A stretch of DNA of 64,000 bases from Streptomyces sp. AV19. GTDB taxonomy: Bacteria > Actinomycetota > Actinomycetes > Streptomycetales > Streptomycetaceae. The stretch lies in NCBI RefSeq assembly GCF_015999245.1, contig NZ_JAEAMR010000009.1, positions 43,614 through 107,613 of the forward strand, in the 5' to 3' direction. A program made the translations under genes and the position numbers. The number at the start of each line of letters is the position of its first letter. Positions within the stretch are counted from its first letter, which is position 1. The notes below the pieces were generated by a model. The model made no database searches, had not been told where the DNA came from, and saw nothing but the letters and a program-made list of their open reading frames with translations. Of the stretch, positions 24,591-33,833 are shown in pieces.

Positions 24591-25538
24591 CTACAGCGCC
24601 GGGGGGCCGGAAAACGTCACGGACGGGGCGGGGCCGGGGGCGGACGCCCTTTCACCGTCCTCGCCGTCCTCGCCGTCCTCGTCCTCGGTGGCGCGGTCGT
24701 CATCGTCGTCGCGGTCCTCCTCGTCCCGCAGCAGGTGCTCGCAGTAGTCGTGGACGGCGGCCGGGCCGCCGGCCTCGCGTTCGAGGGTGCGCACGGCACC
24801 TTCATCGGCTTTTTCCCGCCATTTCCCCTTCAGGAGGTAGTCCCGGCAGAGGCGGGCCGCCCAGCGGCGGTGGCCGCGGACCTCGTCGTGGGAGGGCCGG
24901 TCCTCGTCCTCCCGCGTCCCCGGCGGCACGTCCGGCGCGGCGGAGGCGGAGGGGCTCCCGCCGGCCGGGGCGGCGGGCGTGGCCGTGCCGCGCCCGGGGC
25001 CGGCGCCGCGCCGGCCACCGGGGTGCGCGGACGGCGGCGGGAGCGGCGCGTCGTCCCGCCGCGGGGCGCGGTACGGGGACGGGTCACCGGGTGTCACGCC
25101 GGGGCGGCCGCTCACGGCCACCGGTTCCTCGCCGGCCGCCGGGGCCCGGGCCTCGGTCCGGAACGGGGCGGGCAGCCCGACGACGCCGGAGGCGACGGCG
25201 ACGCCGCTCGCCGCGCAGCCGGCGAAGACGAGGACGAGCGCGGCGCGCGCGGGCCGCCGCAGCCCGGCCCGCCGGGGCGGTACGGTCCCGGCCTCATCCC
25301 CCTTTCCGTCCAAGGGCGTTGCCGCCCGCGCCGCGCGGAACGCGGACAGCGCCGCCTCCTCGCCGGGGAGCGGCGTGCCCGGTTCGGGCAGGGGAGCGGC
25401 GAGCGCGCGCAGGGCCGCCGCGGCGGGGGCCAGGGCGGGCGGCGGATCCTCCCGGGTGCGCGGGCGCGCCGGTCCGTCCGCCGCACGGTGCCCGCAGGGC
25501 GCGGGCCCGTGGGCCCGCCCGTGGTCGTCCGCCATCAC
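24591..25538 (-). CDS. Membrane protein paired with ECF sigma factor (possible anti-sigma)
   Basis: 315-aa protein with a cytoplasmic-looking N-terminal 95 residues, one transmembrane span (RAALVLVFAGCAASGVAVASG), a Pro/Ser/Ala-rich extracytoplasmic linker and a C-terminal region with Cys residues and a long Asp/Glu tract. The ATG overlaps the sigma factor stop as ATGA. Sigma-adjacent single-span proteins usually sequester the sigma factor, so an anti-sigma role is inferred. A zinc-binding HxxxCxxC motif was not seen, so it is not a typical ZAS protein. Confidence 0.65.
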   Translation of the reverse strand: MMADDHGRAHGPAPCGHRAADGPARPRTREDPPPALAPAAAALRALAAPLPEPGTPLPGEEAALSAFRAARAATPLDGKGDEAGTVPPRRAGLRRPARAALVLVFAGCAASGVAVASGVVGLPAPFRTEARAPAAGEEPVAVSGRPGVTPGDPSPYRAPRRDDAPLPPPSAHPGGRRGAGPGRGTATPAAPAGGSPSASAAPDVPPGTREDEDRPSHDEVRGHRRWAARLCRDYLLKGKWREKADEGAVRTLEREAGGPAAVHDYCEHLLRDEEDRDDDDDRATEDEDGEDGEDGERASAPGPAPSVTFSGPPAL

Positions 25539-26191
25539 ATGTCCTTCTGCGTCCGGGCACGCAATCGCGTCACACCGCGAGAGGGCCTCGCTCCGTCGGG
25601 TGACCGGCGCGGGTCCGCGCCGGGCCCTCCCGTCAACTCCGCCGTCGGCGACATCAGTTCGGCCAGCCTGCGCAGCCCCCGGTGGGCCGCGGTGCGGACG
25701 GCGCCGGGACGTTTGCCCAGCACCTCCGCCGCCGTCGGGGCGTCCAGGCCGACGACCACGCGCAGGACGACGGCCTCGGCCTGGTCCTGCGGGAGCCGGG
25801 CGATGAGGGCGAGGGCGCGGCCGGTGCCGAGGGCCTCCAGGGCCTCCCCCGCCGTGTCCGCGTCCCCGGCGCGGGCGGCGAGTTCGCTGTCGTCACCGCC
25901 GACGGCGGGGCGCCGGCCGCGCATCCGTATGTGGTCGAGGGCCCGGTTGCGGGCGATCCGGGCCGCCCAGCCGCGGAAGCGGTCCGCGTCTCCGCTGAAC
26001 CGACCCAGGTCACGGGCTATTTGGAGCCACGCCTCGGACGCCACGTCCTCCGCGTCGCCGTCGCCGACGAGCGTGCGCACGTATCCCAGCAGACGGGGCT
26101 GCACGGACCGGTAGACGGTACGGAACGCCGTCTCGTCACCGCCCTGCGCCGCGCGTACCGCGGCGGTCAGTTCAGCGTCATCCCCCTGCAC
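25535..26191 (-). CDS. ECF-type RNA polymerase sigma factor
   Basis: About 218-aa sigma-70 family protein. Region 2 is ELTAAVRAAQGGDETAFRTVYRSVQPRLLGYVRTLVGD with EDVASEAWLQIARDLGRF and FRGWAARIARNRALDHIRMR. Region 4 has LPQDQAEAVVLRVVVGLDAPTAAEVLGKRPGAVRTAAHRGLRRL. The C-terminal 35 residues are an Arg/Pro-rich tail. The start is uncertain: GTG at 26191, 26197, 26206 and 26209 and ATG 26263 are all in frame, but the longest would overlap the DUF4328 gene. It is translationally coupled to the membrane protein downstream. Confidence 0.88.
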   Translation of the reverse strand: MQGDDAELTAAVRAAQGGDETAFRTVYRSVQPRLLGYVRTLVGDGDAEDVASEAWLQIARDLGRFSGDADRFRGWAARIARNRALDHIRMRGRRPAVGGDDSELAARAGDADTAGEALEALGTGRALALIARLPQDQAEAVVLRVVVGLDAPTAAEVLGKRPGAVRTAAHRGLRRLAELMSPTAELTGGPGADPRRSPDGARPSRGVTRLRARTQKDM

Positions 26192-26225
26192 ACCCACATC
26201 CTGCACCACTTGCAGAACTGATGGA

Positions 26226-27230
26226 TCAGTAACCCGCGGGTCCGCCGCCGTAAGCATCGCCATAGGGGTTGCCGTACGGGTTGCCGTACGGAGGACCGTA
26301 CGGTCCCGGCGGCACGGACGGCAACGCCCCGTACGGGTCGTCCGGATGCGCCGCCGCGGGCTCGTACTCCACTGCCACCAGCGCCCGTTCCTCCTGCATC
26401 CGCGTCAACTGCCGTATGACGAGCAGCGCGAGGACCCCGACGACCGCGCACAGCAGGTAACCGAAGGCGCTGACGCCGGCCAGCATGCGCAGCCGGCGTA
26501 CGTCCTCCTCCCAACTCCCGTCCACTCCGAGGCGGAAGCTGCGGCGCACCCGGGCCTCGGCCAGCGCGTACGCCGTCGTCGCGGCGGCGTTGACCGCACC
26601 GGCCACGAGGCCGCACACCCACCAGGAGTTGAGCAGCCCCTTGGGCGGGCCCTGCGGGCCGGCGGGGGCACTGGCCCGGTAGATGTCGTTGGCGATCTGT
26701 TTGGGGAACCAGAGGTTGACCACCGGCGTGAACCACGCGCCGGCCGCCCACCCGCTGCCGAAGCGGTGCGAACCCGGCGCCAGCGTCTCGGCGTTGAGCC
26801 GGACGCGCCGGAACCACACGGCCCACAGGACGAGCGTGCCCAGCACCGGCACGCCGGCGACGAGGACCATCGAGGCGTGGAAGGCGTCCGCGGCGTCGGC
26901 CCGGTCCGCCGCCCCCTCGGCGAGCTCCGCGAGCGCGCCGCGCTGCTGGAACCGCGCGGCGGCGAGCAGCAGCAGGGCGAGCAGGGAGAGGGTGAGCAGC
27001 GCGTTGAGCGAGAGGCGCACGCCGCGCCGGAGGTCCACCCCGGTGGGCGGCACGGGCGGGCCGGGAGGGAGGCCGGGGGGCGGGCCGAGGGCGGCGAAAC
27101 CCTGCGGATCTGGCGGGAGTTGGTACTGATGCTGATGCTGATGCTGATATTGGTACTGATACGCCCCGCAGGCCGCGCACCGGCCGTCCGGGCCCACGGC
27201 GGCTGCGCGGCAATGACCGCACGGATGCAT
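26226..27230 (-). CDS. DUF4328 membrane protein with zinc ribbon and Tyr/Gln/His repeats
   Basis: 334-aa protein. The N-terminus is a zinc-ribbon CGHCRAAAVGPDGRCAACGAY followed by QYQYQHQHQHQYQ low complexity encoded by a short tandem repeat. A Pro-rich linker leads to four to five transmembrane segments. The conserved DUF4328 core is WFRRVRLNAETLAPGSHRFGSGWAAGAWFTPVVNLWFPKQIANDIY. The C-terminus is rich in Pro-Tyr-Gly repeats (NPYGNPYGDAYGGG). Function unknown. ATG 27230 is preceded by GGGGGAG at 7 nt. Confidence 0.85.
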   Translation of the reverse strand: MHPCGHCRAAAVGPDGRCAACGAYQYQYQHQHQHQYQLPPDPQGFAALGPPPGLPPGPPVPPTGVDLRRGVRLSLNALLTLSLLALLLLAAARFQQRGALAELAEGAADRADAADAFHASMVLVAGVPVLGTLVLWAVWFRRVRLNAETLAPGSHRFGSGWAAGAWFTPVVNLWFPKQIANDIYRASAPAGPQGPPKGLLNSWWVCGLVAGAVNAAATTAYALAEARVRRSFRLGVDGSWEEDVRRLRMLAGVSAFGYLLCAVVGVLALLVIRQLTRMQEERALVAVEYEPAAAHPDDPYGALPSVPPGPYGPPYGNPYGNPYGDAYGGGPAGY

Positions 27231-27362
27231 CTCTTCGCTCCCCCCACAGGACACGCGCGGCCCCGCACGTTACGGGCCGCGGGCCGCCTCCGTCCAGGAC
27301 GGCCCCGGTGCGGTCCCGGTGTGACGAAAAACCGCCGTAGGGCGCTGAAGTGAGTGCGAACC

Positions 27363-27938
27363 TCACGGGGGTTCGCAGCGGGTGGCGGCCGGGGCCTCTC
27401 CTGTGGGGGGTGGCGGCCCCGGCCGTCGTCCGCCTTCTATCCCCAGGCGCGCCAGCAGGTCCTCGAAGAGATCCTCCACGCTCGGCGCGGCCTCGGCGGC
27501 GAGGACGGCCGCGAGTTCGGCCGGGTCGGCGGTGTGGCCCGCGGCGGCGGCCCAGTCCGAGCAGTGCGCGGCGGCGGCGCGGGGGTCGGGGAAGAGTTCG
27601 TCGAGGGCCAGACCTGTATCGGCCATGTACCCCGCGAGGGCCCGGCGCCCCAGACAGGCGGACCACGGCGCGCCGCCGGGTCCGGCGCCGCTGACGACGG
27701 CGCAGTCGCTCTCCATCACGTAGGCGGCCAGGGCCGGTGCGCCGGTCTCGTCGGCGAGGGCGCGGACGAGAGCGTCGAGGTCGCCGAGTTCGGGCCGACG
27801 GGGGTGGTGCCAGAGCTGCCAGCCGTCGCCGAACGAGGCGGTGGGGAGGAGGTGGTGGCGGTTCGGCCGGAGGACGGGGCTGTCGGGGAGGGCGCGGCCC
27901 TCGCGGCGGCCGACCAGGAGGTAGCCCCAGAAGCGCAC
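27363..27938 (-). CDS. Conserved Streptomyces hypothetical protein
   Basis: 191-aa soluble protein beginning VRFWGYLLVGRREGRALPDSPVLRPNR and containing FGDGWQLWHHPRRPELGDLDALVRALADETGAPALAAYV. I recognise it as a conserved actinomycete protein with no assigned function; no catalytic motif, signal peptide or membrane span is visible. GTG 27938 is supported by GAGGAG 6 nt upstream; the frame is open much further upstream through a GC-rich repeat island, but that part is low complexity and unlikely to be translated. Confidence 0.75.
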   Translation of the reverse strand: MRFWGYLLVGRREGRALPDSPVLRPNRHHLLPTASFGDGWQLWHHPRRPELGDLDALVRALADETGAPALAAYVMESDCAVVSGAGPGGAPWSACLGRRALAGYMADTGLALDELFPDPRAAAAHCSDWAAAAGHTADPAELAAVLAAEAAPSVEDLFEDLLARLGIEGGRRPGPPPPTGEAPAATRCEPP

Positions 27939-28127
27939 GGTGGTCTCCTCGTGTTCGTCACGTGGCGTGGCTTCTTCGGGAGTTACTGCGCGGGGAGGGC
28001 GGGTTGTGTCACACCGGGGCTTGTGGGGCGGGAGCTTTGTCGTCTCCCGGGGGTGCGCGCCCCCGGTCGTGCCGGGGCCCGGGCCCGGATGGGGCTCCGC
28101 GCCGGGGGCGGGGGCCGCGCGGTTGTC

Positions 28128-28690
28128 CTCAAACGCCGGACGGGCTGAGTGCCCCCGACCCGCCCTTTCACCGTTTCTTCCGGGCTCCGCCCGGGCCGGC
28201 ACCGCGCTCCGCGCGGTGGTGCGGGGGCTCCGCCCCCTGCGCCCCCGCAACGCGGCTGCGCCGCGTTCGTCCTCAAGCTCCCCGAAGGGGGCGACCCCCA
28301 GACGGGCTGAACGGCGCGCCCGGGCCGAGTCGTACGCCCGAGCCGAGTCGTGCACCCTGGCCGAGTCGTGCACCGGGCTGAAGCCATGTGCCCGGCCGGC
28401 TTTTCAAGGCCCGGGCGCGCAATCCAGCCCGTCCGGCGCTTGAGGACAGCGCCCGAAGGGCGCTTCCCGGCGCTTGAGGACAGCGCCCGAAGGGCGCTTC
28501 GGGGGCCAGGGGCGGAGCCCCAAACGGGGGTCCAGGGGGCGAAGCCCCCGGCGGGGTGCAGGGGCGGAGCCCCGCCCACCCGCGCGGAGCGTGTGCCTGG
28601 CGCGCCCCGCGCCACCCGCCCCCGCCCCGCGGGTTACGAAGGGGCGCAGCCCCTGCGGAAACGGTGAAAGGGCGGGGCTGGGGCAAAACC
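28128..28690. repeat. Intergenic repeat island 1
   Basis: The 766 bp between the hypothetical gene and the GT4 gene carry no coding signal. CGCCCTTTCACCGTTTC occurs forward at 28161-28177 and inverted at 28658-28674. Inside are several GGGGCGGAGCCCC and [19 protein letters not shown] hairpins, CGTCCGGCGCTTGAGGAC units in both orientations (28128-28147 reverse; 28428-28446 and 28465-28480 forward) and AGCGCCCGAAGGGCGCTT twice. The 27939-28127 part is GC-rich sequence with a few hairpins and nothing else recognisable. Confidence 0.8.
28324..28377. repeat. Three tandem 18-bp units inside island 1
   Basis: GCCGAGTCGTGCACCCTG-like units at 28324, 28342 and 28360. The second and third differ at two positions and the first is more divergent. 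Confidence 0.8.
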
Positions 28691-28704
28691 CCCGGGCAAA
28701 CCCC

Positions 28705-30765
28705 CTACTCCCCCTCCTCCACCACCACATCCTTCACCGACAGCGTCAAGTCATTCGTCACCGTGAAGAACGGCCGCACCCGCACACCCCCCCGCTCCAC
28801 CCCCGGAAACGTGTCCACACCCTTCCGATCCGCGAAGTCCCCCGCAAGCCGCCCCACCCGCACCAGCGGAGCCCCGGCCGCAGGCCGTACGGACAGGTCC
28901 CACAGGTCCTGCTCCTCCCCCCGCCGCTCCCACATCACCCCGTACGGAAGGCGGGCGACGCCGTCCTCCGCGGACAGCGGCGCGCGCACGTCCCCGACGG
29001 CCCCCTCCCCGCCCCGCAGCCGGGCGACGAGCTCCGCGCCCTCGCCCAGCTTCACGCCCGACGCCCGCACGGTGACCGTCACCGCCTCCTCCTCCACCCG
29101 CACGGCGACGGCCTCCGCGTGCTCGGGCCGCAGCCACGTACGCACGGCGAGGAAGCCGTCGCTCGTCTCGTAGGGAATCCACACCGACGAGGACAACTCC
29201 AGCCTCAGCAGCGCCTTCTGCTCGACGAGGACGGCCCGGAGCCGGCGCCGCGACTTGTCGCCGGGCCGCTCGGCGTACGTGTCCCAGCGCCCCTCGGGCA
29301 GGGCGGCGTGCGCCGAGCGGTCGACGCGCGCCTCGGCCCAGCCGCCGCGCGCCGTCAGCGGCACCCGCACGGACTCCTTGCCCTTGCTGCCGCGGTGCCG
29401 CAGCAGCAGATGCGTGTCGGCGGCGGTGAGCTCGTCCGCCCGGACGCGGAGGACGAGCGACCCGTCGGAGGCGACGGCGCAGCGCGCGGCCGGGTTGGCG
29501 ACCTCGGGGGTCACCTGCGGCTCCGGAGCCGGCTGCTTCGCGCGGCCGCCGCCGAACAGCCCGCGCAGCAGCCCCTTCTTCGCAGCCGCCGTGCAGCCGG
29601 GCCGCAGCTCCTCGAAGAGCCGCTCGTAGCGGCGGGCGATCGCGTCCGGTTCGTACCGCTTCGCGGCCCCCCGCGCCGCCGCGCCCAGCCGCGCCCGCTG
29701 CCCCGCGTCGCCGGTGAGCTTGAGGAGCGCCTCGGCGTACGCCTCGACGTTCGCGGCCTCGTCGGAGGAGGAGAGCGGGACGAGCACGCCGTCCGTCCCG
29801 TCGGAGAGGATCTCGCGCGGCCCGTACGGGCAGTCCGTGGCGATGACGGGCAGCCCGGCGTGCATGGCCTCGACGATGGTCATGCCGAAGGACTCGGCGT
29901 CGGAGGCGACGGCGGCGACGGCGCCCTTGGACCACTCGGTCTCGATCGGCGAGCGGGCGCCCATGAGGGTGACGCGCTCGTAGAGGCCGAGCTTCTCGAT
30001 CCGGGCGCGCAGCTTGGCCTTGCTGGTGCCGCGCCCGTAGATCCGCAGCTGCCAGTCGGGGCGCTCGCCGGCGATGCGGGCGAAGGCCTCGATGAGCCGG
30101 TCGTAGCGCTTGACGGAGACGAGCCGCCCGGCCGAGACGATGATCTTCGACGTGCCGTCGGAGGGCTCGGCGGCGGGCGCGGGGACGGCGTTGGGGACGG
30201 CGAGGACCTTGGCGCGGCCGCCGCCGGGGAGCCGGTCGCGGTAGTGGCCGGCGTCGGCCTCGGAGACGGTGGCGAAGGCGTCGAGCGCGTTGATCGCCCG
30301 GTCCATGACGGCGTGCAGCTCGGGGACGTGCGCCTCGTGGGTGAGGTGCTCCTGCCCGATGCGCAGGTAGCGGTCGTCGCCGTACTCCGCGAGGTAGCCG
30401 ATGAGCTTGGGGCGGGTGGCGATGACGACGTCGGCGTCGGTGGCCGCGAGGTGGGCGCGGACGCGTTCGTCGGTCAGCGCGGTGGCGGCCATCCGGCCGT
30501 TGTCGATGCGCTCGTCGCGGAAGATCTCGCTGGGCTTCCGGTTGAGCGGCGCGGCGTACTCGTCGGTCTCGGTGCCCTCGCGCAGGTCGACGAGGGGGGT
30601 GAGCCGTACGCGCGGGTCGATCGTGAGCTCGGGTTCGTCCACGGGACGGTTGACGCTGATGATGCGTACCTCGTGCCGGTCGGCGAGGGCGGTGGCGAGG
30701 TTGAGGGTCGAGCGGATGGTCCCGCCGATCCCGTACGCGTTGTGCAGCAGAAATTCGATCTTCAT
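28705..30765 (-). CDS. GT4-family glycosyltransferase with long C-terminal extension
   Basis: 686-aa protein. Residues 1 to about 390 form a GT-B enzyme of the GT4 family: MKIEFLLHNAYGIGGTIRSTLNLATALA at the N-terminus, ILSAGRL-like IIVSAGRLVSVKRYDRLIEAF, ASDAESFGMTIVEAMHAGLPVIATD (the E-x7-E nucleotide-sugar motif). Residues from about 420 to the end form a beta-rich, Val/Arg/Glu-rich region found behind the catalytic domain in teichoic-acid-type transferases such as TagE/TagF relatives; its role is unknown. No signal peptide. Likely acts on cell-wall glycopolymer or related glycan. ATG 30765 has GAGGG 4-5 nt upstream. Confidence 0.83.
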   Translation of the reverse strand: MKIEFLLHNAYGIGGTIRSTLNLATALADRHEVRIISVNRPVDEPELTIDPRVRLTPLVDLREGTETDEYAAPLNRKPSEIFRDERIDNGRMAATALTDERVRAHLAATDADVVIATRPKLIGYLAEYGDDRYLRIGQEHLTHEAHVPELHAVMDRAINALDAFATVSEADAGHYRDRLPGGGRAKVLAVPNAVPAPAAEPSDGTSKIIVSAGRLVSVKRYDRLIEAFARIAGERPDWQLRIYGRGTSKAKLRARIEKLGLYERVTLMGARSPIETEWSKGAVAAVASDAESFGMTIVEAMHAGLPVIATDCPYGPREILSDGTDGVLVPLSSSDEAANVEAYAEALLKLTGDAGQRARLGAAARGAAKRYEPDAIARRYERLFEELRPGCTAAAKKGLLRGLFGGGRAKQPAPEPQVTPEVANPAARCAVASDGSLVLRVRADELTAADTHLLLRHRGSKGKESVRVPLTARGGWAEARVDRSAHAALPEGRWDTYAERPGDKSRRRLRAVLVEQKALLRLELSSSVWIPYETSDGFLAVRTWLRPEHAEAVAVRVEEEAVTVTVRASGVKLGEGAELVARLRGGEGAVGDVRAPLSAEDGVARLPYGVMWERRGEEQDLWDLSVRPAAGAPLVRVGRLAGDFADRKGVDTFPGVERGGVRVRPFFTVTNDLTLSVKDVVVEEGE

Positions 30766-30989
30766 CGGGCCCTCGTTCAGGTGCGATGGTGCGATGTGCG
30801 ATGGGCGCGCTCGCGCGCTTCCGCCGTGGACAGCTGCGCCGCGTACCGGTCTCTGTACCTTCCGTTTGGACAACGACCGGGCGCCGCGCATGGTTCAACC
30901 CCGGAGGCTAGCCCGCTTTGGTGACGCGTGGCGACGACCGCCCGGGCCGTCCCGTTATGTGGGTCATTGGCCGGGCGCCGTAAGGGTGT

Positions 30990-32615
30990 TCAGTTGCTGC
31001 GCACCCGCGCGTGCAGGGCGGTGAAGTCCGGCCAGGACAGCTGCGGCGGGCGCGGGTCCCACAGCCGCTGGGAGGTCGCGGCGAGCGGCAGCCGGATTCC
31101 GTTTGCGACCTGCTCCGGCGTCTGGGCGTCGGCGTGGTCGCACCACACGGCGAACCGGCCGCCGGGCACCCTGCCGGGCCCCGCCGTTCCGGCGGCGACG
31201 GCGGTGGTGCCGCGCAGCACGGCGGGCGACCACTCCTTGTAGATGAGTTCTCCCGTGGGGTAGCGGAACTCGTTCGGCTCGCCGAGCACGTAGTAGAGGT
31301 AGCGGTCGTTGAGGTTGACGACCGTGCGTCCCTCGTTCAGGTATTCCTGCGGGTCGCGGGCGCCCAGCTCGCGGCCGGTCCAGTACTCGACCTCGATGCC
31401 GGGGTCGGGGGCGACCAGGCCGCCGCGGAAGAAGCCGTCGTTCCAGGCCTTGGGCGTCTTGCCGAGGGAGCGCGCGACGGCGGCGCGGTCGTTGAGCCAG
31501 GCGGTCGCCAGGTCCTGGACGCGGCCCTGGGGACCGTAGCGCTCCTGGGCGAGCCGGCCGAGCCGCGGGTACGAGCTCTGCGGGTCGCGGGCCATCAGCG
31601 CGCGGTACTCGTCGGCGCCGAGGTGCCAGTACGGGCCGGGGAAGAGCGGGGCGAACTCCCGCATCAGGTCGTCCACGACGCGCGCCGCGTCCGGCGCCGC
31701 GATGTCGACGGCGCCCCGGGCGCTCGTACCGGCGGCGTCGCGCAGCTGGAGGCCGGGGTGGGCCTTGAGGACGGCGCCCAGGTGGCCGGGCGAGTCGAGC
31801 TCGGGGACGACGGTGACGTGCAGCGAGCCGGCGAGCGCGACGATCCGGCGGACCTCGGCCTTGGTGAGGTGCTGCGGGGAGACGATCTCGGGGTGGGTGT
31901 CGCTCTGGATGCGGAAGCCCTGGTCGTCGGAGAAGTGCAGGGCGAGCTGGTTGAGCTTGAGATCGGCCAGCTCGCGCAGCCGGGCCTCGATCCAGGCGGC
32001 GTCGAAGTGCTTGCGGGCGGTGTCCAGGTGCAGTCCGCGCTGGGCGCGGTCGGGGGCGTCCTCGATGTCCCCCTCGGGGAGCCCGCCGGCGGAGCGGACG
32101 GCCTGGCGGACGGTGCGGGTGCCGTAGAAGGCACCGGCCTCGGCGGACGCGGTGACCAGCACCTTCCCGGACCGGGTGGCCACCCGGTAGCCCTCGGGGC
32201 CGCCCGCCTCGCCCGGGCGGAGCGCCAGCTCGACGTCGCCGGCGCGGGCGGGCCCGGCGGCGGCGGTGAGCCCGAGCTCGCCGGCGAGGAGGCGCGCCTC
32301 GTCGGCGAGCGGTCCGCGGGGGTCGGCGACGACCCGGGCGCCGGACGCCGGACGCCAGCCGGGTCCGGCGCGGGCGGTGAAGGAGCGCACCGCGGGGATC
32401 ACCCGTGGCGGGCCGGTGACCGGCGCCACGGAGGACGGGGAGGACGCGGGCGCCGACGCCTGGCCGGAGCGGTCGTCGTCCCCGGCGCTGCGGGCGGGGG
32501 CGGATCCGGGCCCGTCGTGGGAGCAGCCGGGGGCGACCCCGGCGACGACGAGGGCGACGACGACGGCCGAGGCCCTGAGCAGGGCGGCGCGGGTGACACG
32601 GAGAGACAGACCCAT
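30990..32615 (-). CDS. GH20 beta-N-acetylhexosaminidase lipoprotein
   Basis: 541-aa exported glycoside hydrolase. The N-terminus MGLSLRVTRAALLRASAVVV leads to a lipobox ending APGC at about residue 29. The GH20b-like domain is followed by the TIM barrel with RGLHLDTARKHFDAAWIE, FSDDQGFRIQS, VPELDSPGHLGA and the catalytic HLGADEY (Asp-Glu pair). It cleaves terminal GlcNAc/GalNAc from chitin oligomers or cell-wall glycans outside the cell. ATG 32615 is supported by GGAGG 10 nt upstream. No DasR-type TGGTCTAGACCA site was seen in the 335 bp upstream. Confidence 0.92.
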   Translation of the reverse strand: MGLSLRVTRAALLRASAVVVALVVAGVAPGCSHDGPGSAPARSAGDDDRSGQASAPASSPSSVAPVTGPPRVIPAVRSFTARAGPGWRPASGARVVADPRGPLADEARLLAGELGLTAAAGPARAGDVELALRPGEAGGPEGYRVATRSGKVLVTASAEAGAFYGTRTVRQAVRSAGGLPEGDIEDAPDRAQRGLHLDTARKHFDAAWIEARLRELADLKLNQLALHFSDDQGFRIQSDTHPEIVSPQHLTKAEVRRIVALAGSLHVTVVPELDSPGHLGAVLKAHPGLQLRDAAGTSARGAVDIAAPDAARVVDDLMREFAPLFPGPYWHLGADEYRALMARDPQSSYPRLGRLAQERYGPQGRVQDLATAWLNDRAAVARSLGKTPKAWNDGFFRGGLVAPDPGIEVEYWTGRELGARDPQEYLNEGRTVVNLNDRYLYYVLGEPNEFRYPTGELIYKEWSPAVLRGTTAVAAGTAGPGRVPGGRFAVWCDHADAQTPEQVANGIRLPLAATSQRLWDPRPPQLSWPDFTALHARVRSN

Positions 32616-32950
32616 GGAGCAAAACCTCCCAATAACGAGGAAGGTAGCCCTTTCTGCCACCACGCCCATCGAATGCACGCCCGAAACATGCCTCTTATGA
32701 GTGAATTTCCGGTATCTCAACAGGGGCCATCCGGCCATCACCGCTACACCATGCGGCACATGTCCCGCAGCACCGACCCGTACATGCCTGTTTGATCACA
32801 CCTGCCACACCCCGCGCGACCGAACCGACAAGGCGTCGCTACGATGGCCAGGGCCGGTGGACCGTACCCGGCCGGGCCCGACCGACAGTGCAGTCTTCCT
32901 TGGGTAGAAGCTGGCGGCAGCCCCCGATCCCCGCTCCCGGAGGGTTTTCC
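32616..32950. other. Divergent promoter region between GH20 and sdhC
   Basis: 335 bp without a gene. It carries the GGAGG of the hexosaminidase gene at its left end and the GGAGGG of sdhC at its right end. The middle is less GC-rich than its surroundings. Apart from the candidate sdh -10 box no clear operator was identified. Confidence 0.6.
32840..32845 (+). promoter_or_regulatory. Candidate -10 box (TACGAT) of the sdh operon
   Basis: TACGAT about 105 bp before the sdhC start; it would give a leader of roughly 100 nt. No well-spaced -35 hexamer is obvious. Confidence 0.35.
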
Positions 32951-33331
32951 GTGCCGGCTGGAACGCTGTACCGCGGCCGGGAAGGCATGTGGTCCTGGGT
33001 GGCTCACCGAGTCACCGGCGTCCTCATTTTCTTCTTCCTGTTCGTGCACGTCCTCGACACCGCTCTCGTCCGCGTCTCCCCGGAGGCGTACGACGAGGTC
33101 GTCGCGACGTACAAGACACCCGTCGTCAACGTGATGGAGTACGGCCTCGTGGCCGCCATCCTCTTCCACGCGCTCAACGGCCTGCGCGTCATCGCGGTGG
33201 ACTTCTGGTCCAAGGGTCCGCGGTACCAGAAGCAGATGCTGTGGACCGTCGTCGGCGTCTGGGTCGTACTCATGGCCGGTGCCTTCTACCCCGTGCTCCA
33301 GCACACGCTGAACACCCTGTTCGGGAGCTGA
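32951..33331 (+). CDS. sdhC: Succinate dehydrogenase cytochrome b556 subunit
   Basis: 126-aa membrane anchor with three transmembrane segments. MWSWVAHRVTGVLIFFFLFVHVLD carries the quinone-site Ser/Arg region and the first His, and FHALNGLRVIAVDF is the conserved haem-ligand segment. It anchors the SdhAB catalytic dimer and passes electrons to menaquinone. GTG start supported by GGAGGG with 6-nt spacing. First gene of sdhCDAB; sdhD follows after 8 nt. Confidence 0.94.
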   Translation: MPAGTLYRGREGMWSWVAHRVTGVLIFFFLFVHVLDTALVRVSPEAYDEVVATYKTPVVNVMEYGLVAAILFHALNGLRVIAVDFWSKGPRYQKQMLWTVVGVWVVLMAGAFYPVLQHTLNTLFGS

Positions 33332-33339
33332 CGCCAGAC

Positions 33340-33813
33340 ATGTCCGCTGAAACCACCCCCGCCGCCGAGCTCGACGACGTCTCGCTCTACGACGTCGACC
33401 ACCCGGCCCCGGTCATCGAGGCGCCCCGCAAGCGCACCAAGAAGACGCCGAAGGCGACGCGCACCAACTTCGAGCTGTACGGCTGGCTCTTCATGCGGCT
33501 GTCCGGCATCGTCCTCGTGGTCCTCGTCCTGGGCCACCTGCTGATCCAGCTGGTCCTGGACGGCGGCGTCACCAAGGTCGGCTTCGCCTTCGTCGCCGGC
33601 CGCTGGGCCTCGCCGTTCTGGCAGGCATGGGACCTGATCATGCTGTGGCTCGCCATGCTGCACGGCGCCAACGGCCTGCGCACGGTCATCAACGACTACG
33701 CGGAGCGGGACACCACCCGCTTCTGGCTGAAGATGCTGCTGTACACCGCCACGGTGTTCACCGTCCTGCTGGGCACGCTGGTGATCTTCACCTTCGACCC
33801 GAACATCCGCTAG
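33340..33813 (+). CDS. sdhD: Succinate dehydrogenase membrane anchor subunit
   Basis: 157-aa second anchor. A charged N-terminal 50 residues with a Lys/Arg cluster (RKRTKKTPKATR) precede three membrane spans. MLHGANGLRTVINDYAERDTTRFW is the conserved haem/quinone segment. Located 8 nt after sdhC and 20 nt before sdhA. Confidence 0.93.
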   Translation: MSAETTPAAELDDVSLYDVDHPAPVIEAPRKRTKKTPKATRTNFELYGWLFMRLSGIVLVVLVLGHLLIQLVLDGGVTKVGFAFVAGRWASPFWQAWDLIMLWLAMLHGANGLRTVINDYAERDTTRFWLKMLLYTATVFTVLLGTLVIFTFDPNIR

Positions 33814-33833
33814 AGCCCGGGGCTGACGCGACC

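Noticed and set aside
27939..28373. N-terminal extension of the hypothetical protein at 27363
   Set aside because: The open frame continues into the repeat island but contains repeated DSARA-type low complexity; GTG 27938 has GAGGAG and matches where the conserved protein begins.
28128..28690. Repeat island 1 as a CRISPR array
   Set aside because: Units vary in length, occur in both orientations and are self-palindromic, with no regular spacers and no cas genes in the window.
32616..32950. DasR site upstream of the GH20 hexosaminidase
   Set aside because: No TGGTCTAGACCA-like palindrome is present; the only semi-symmetric sequence does not fit the consensus.
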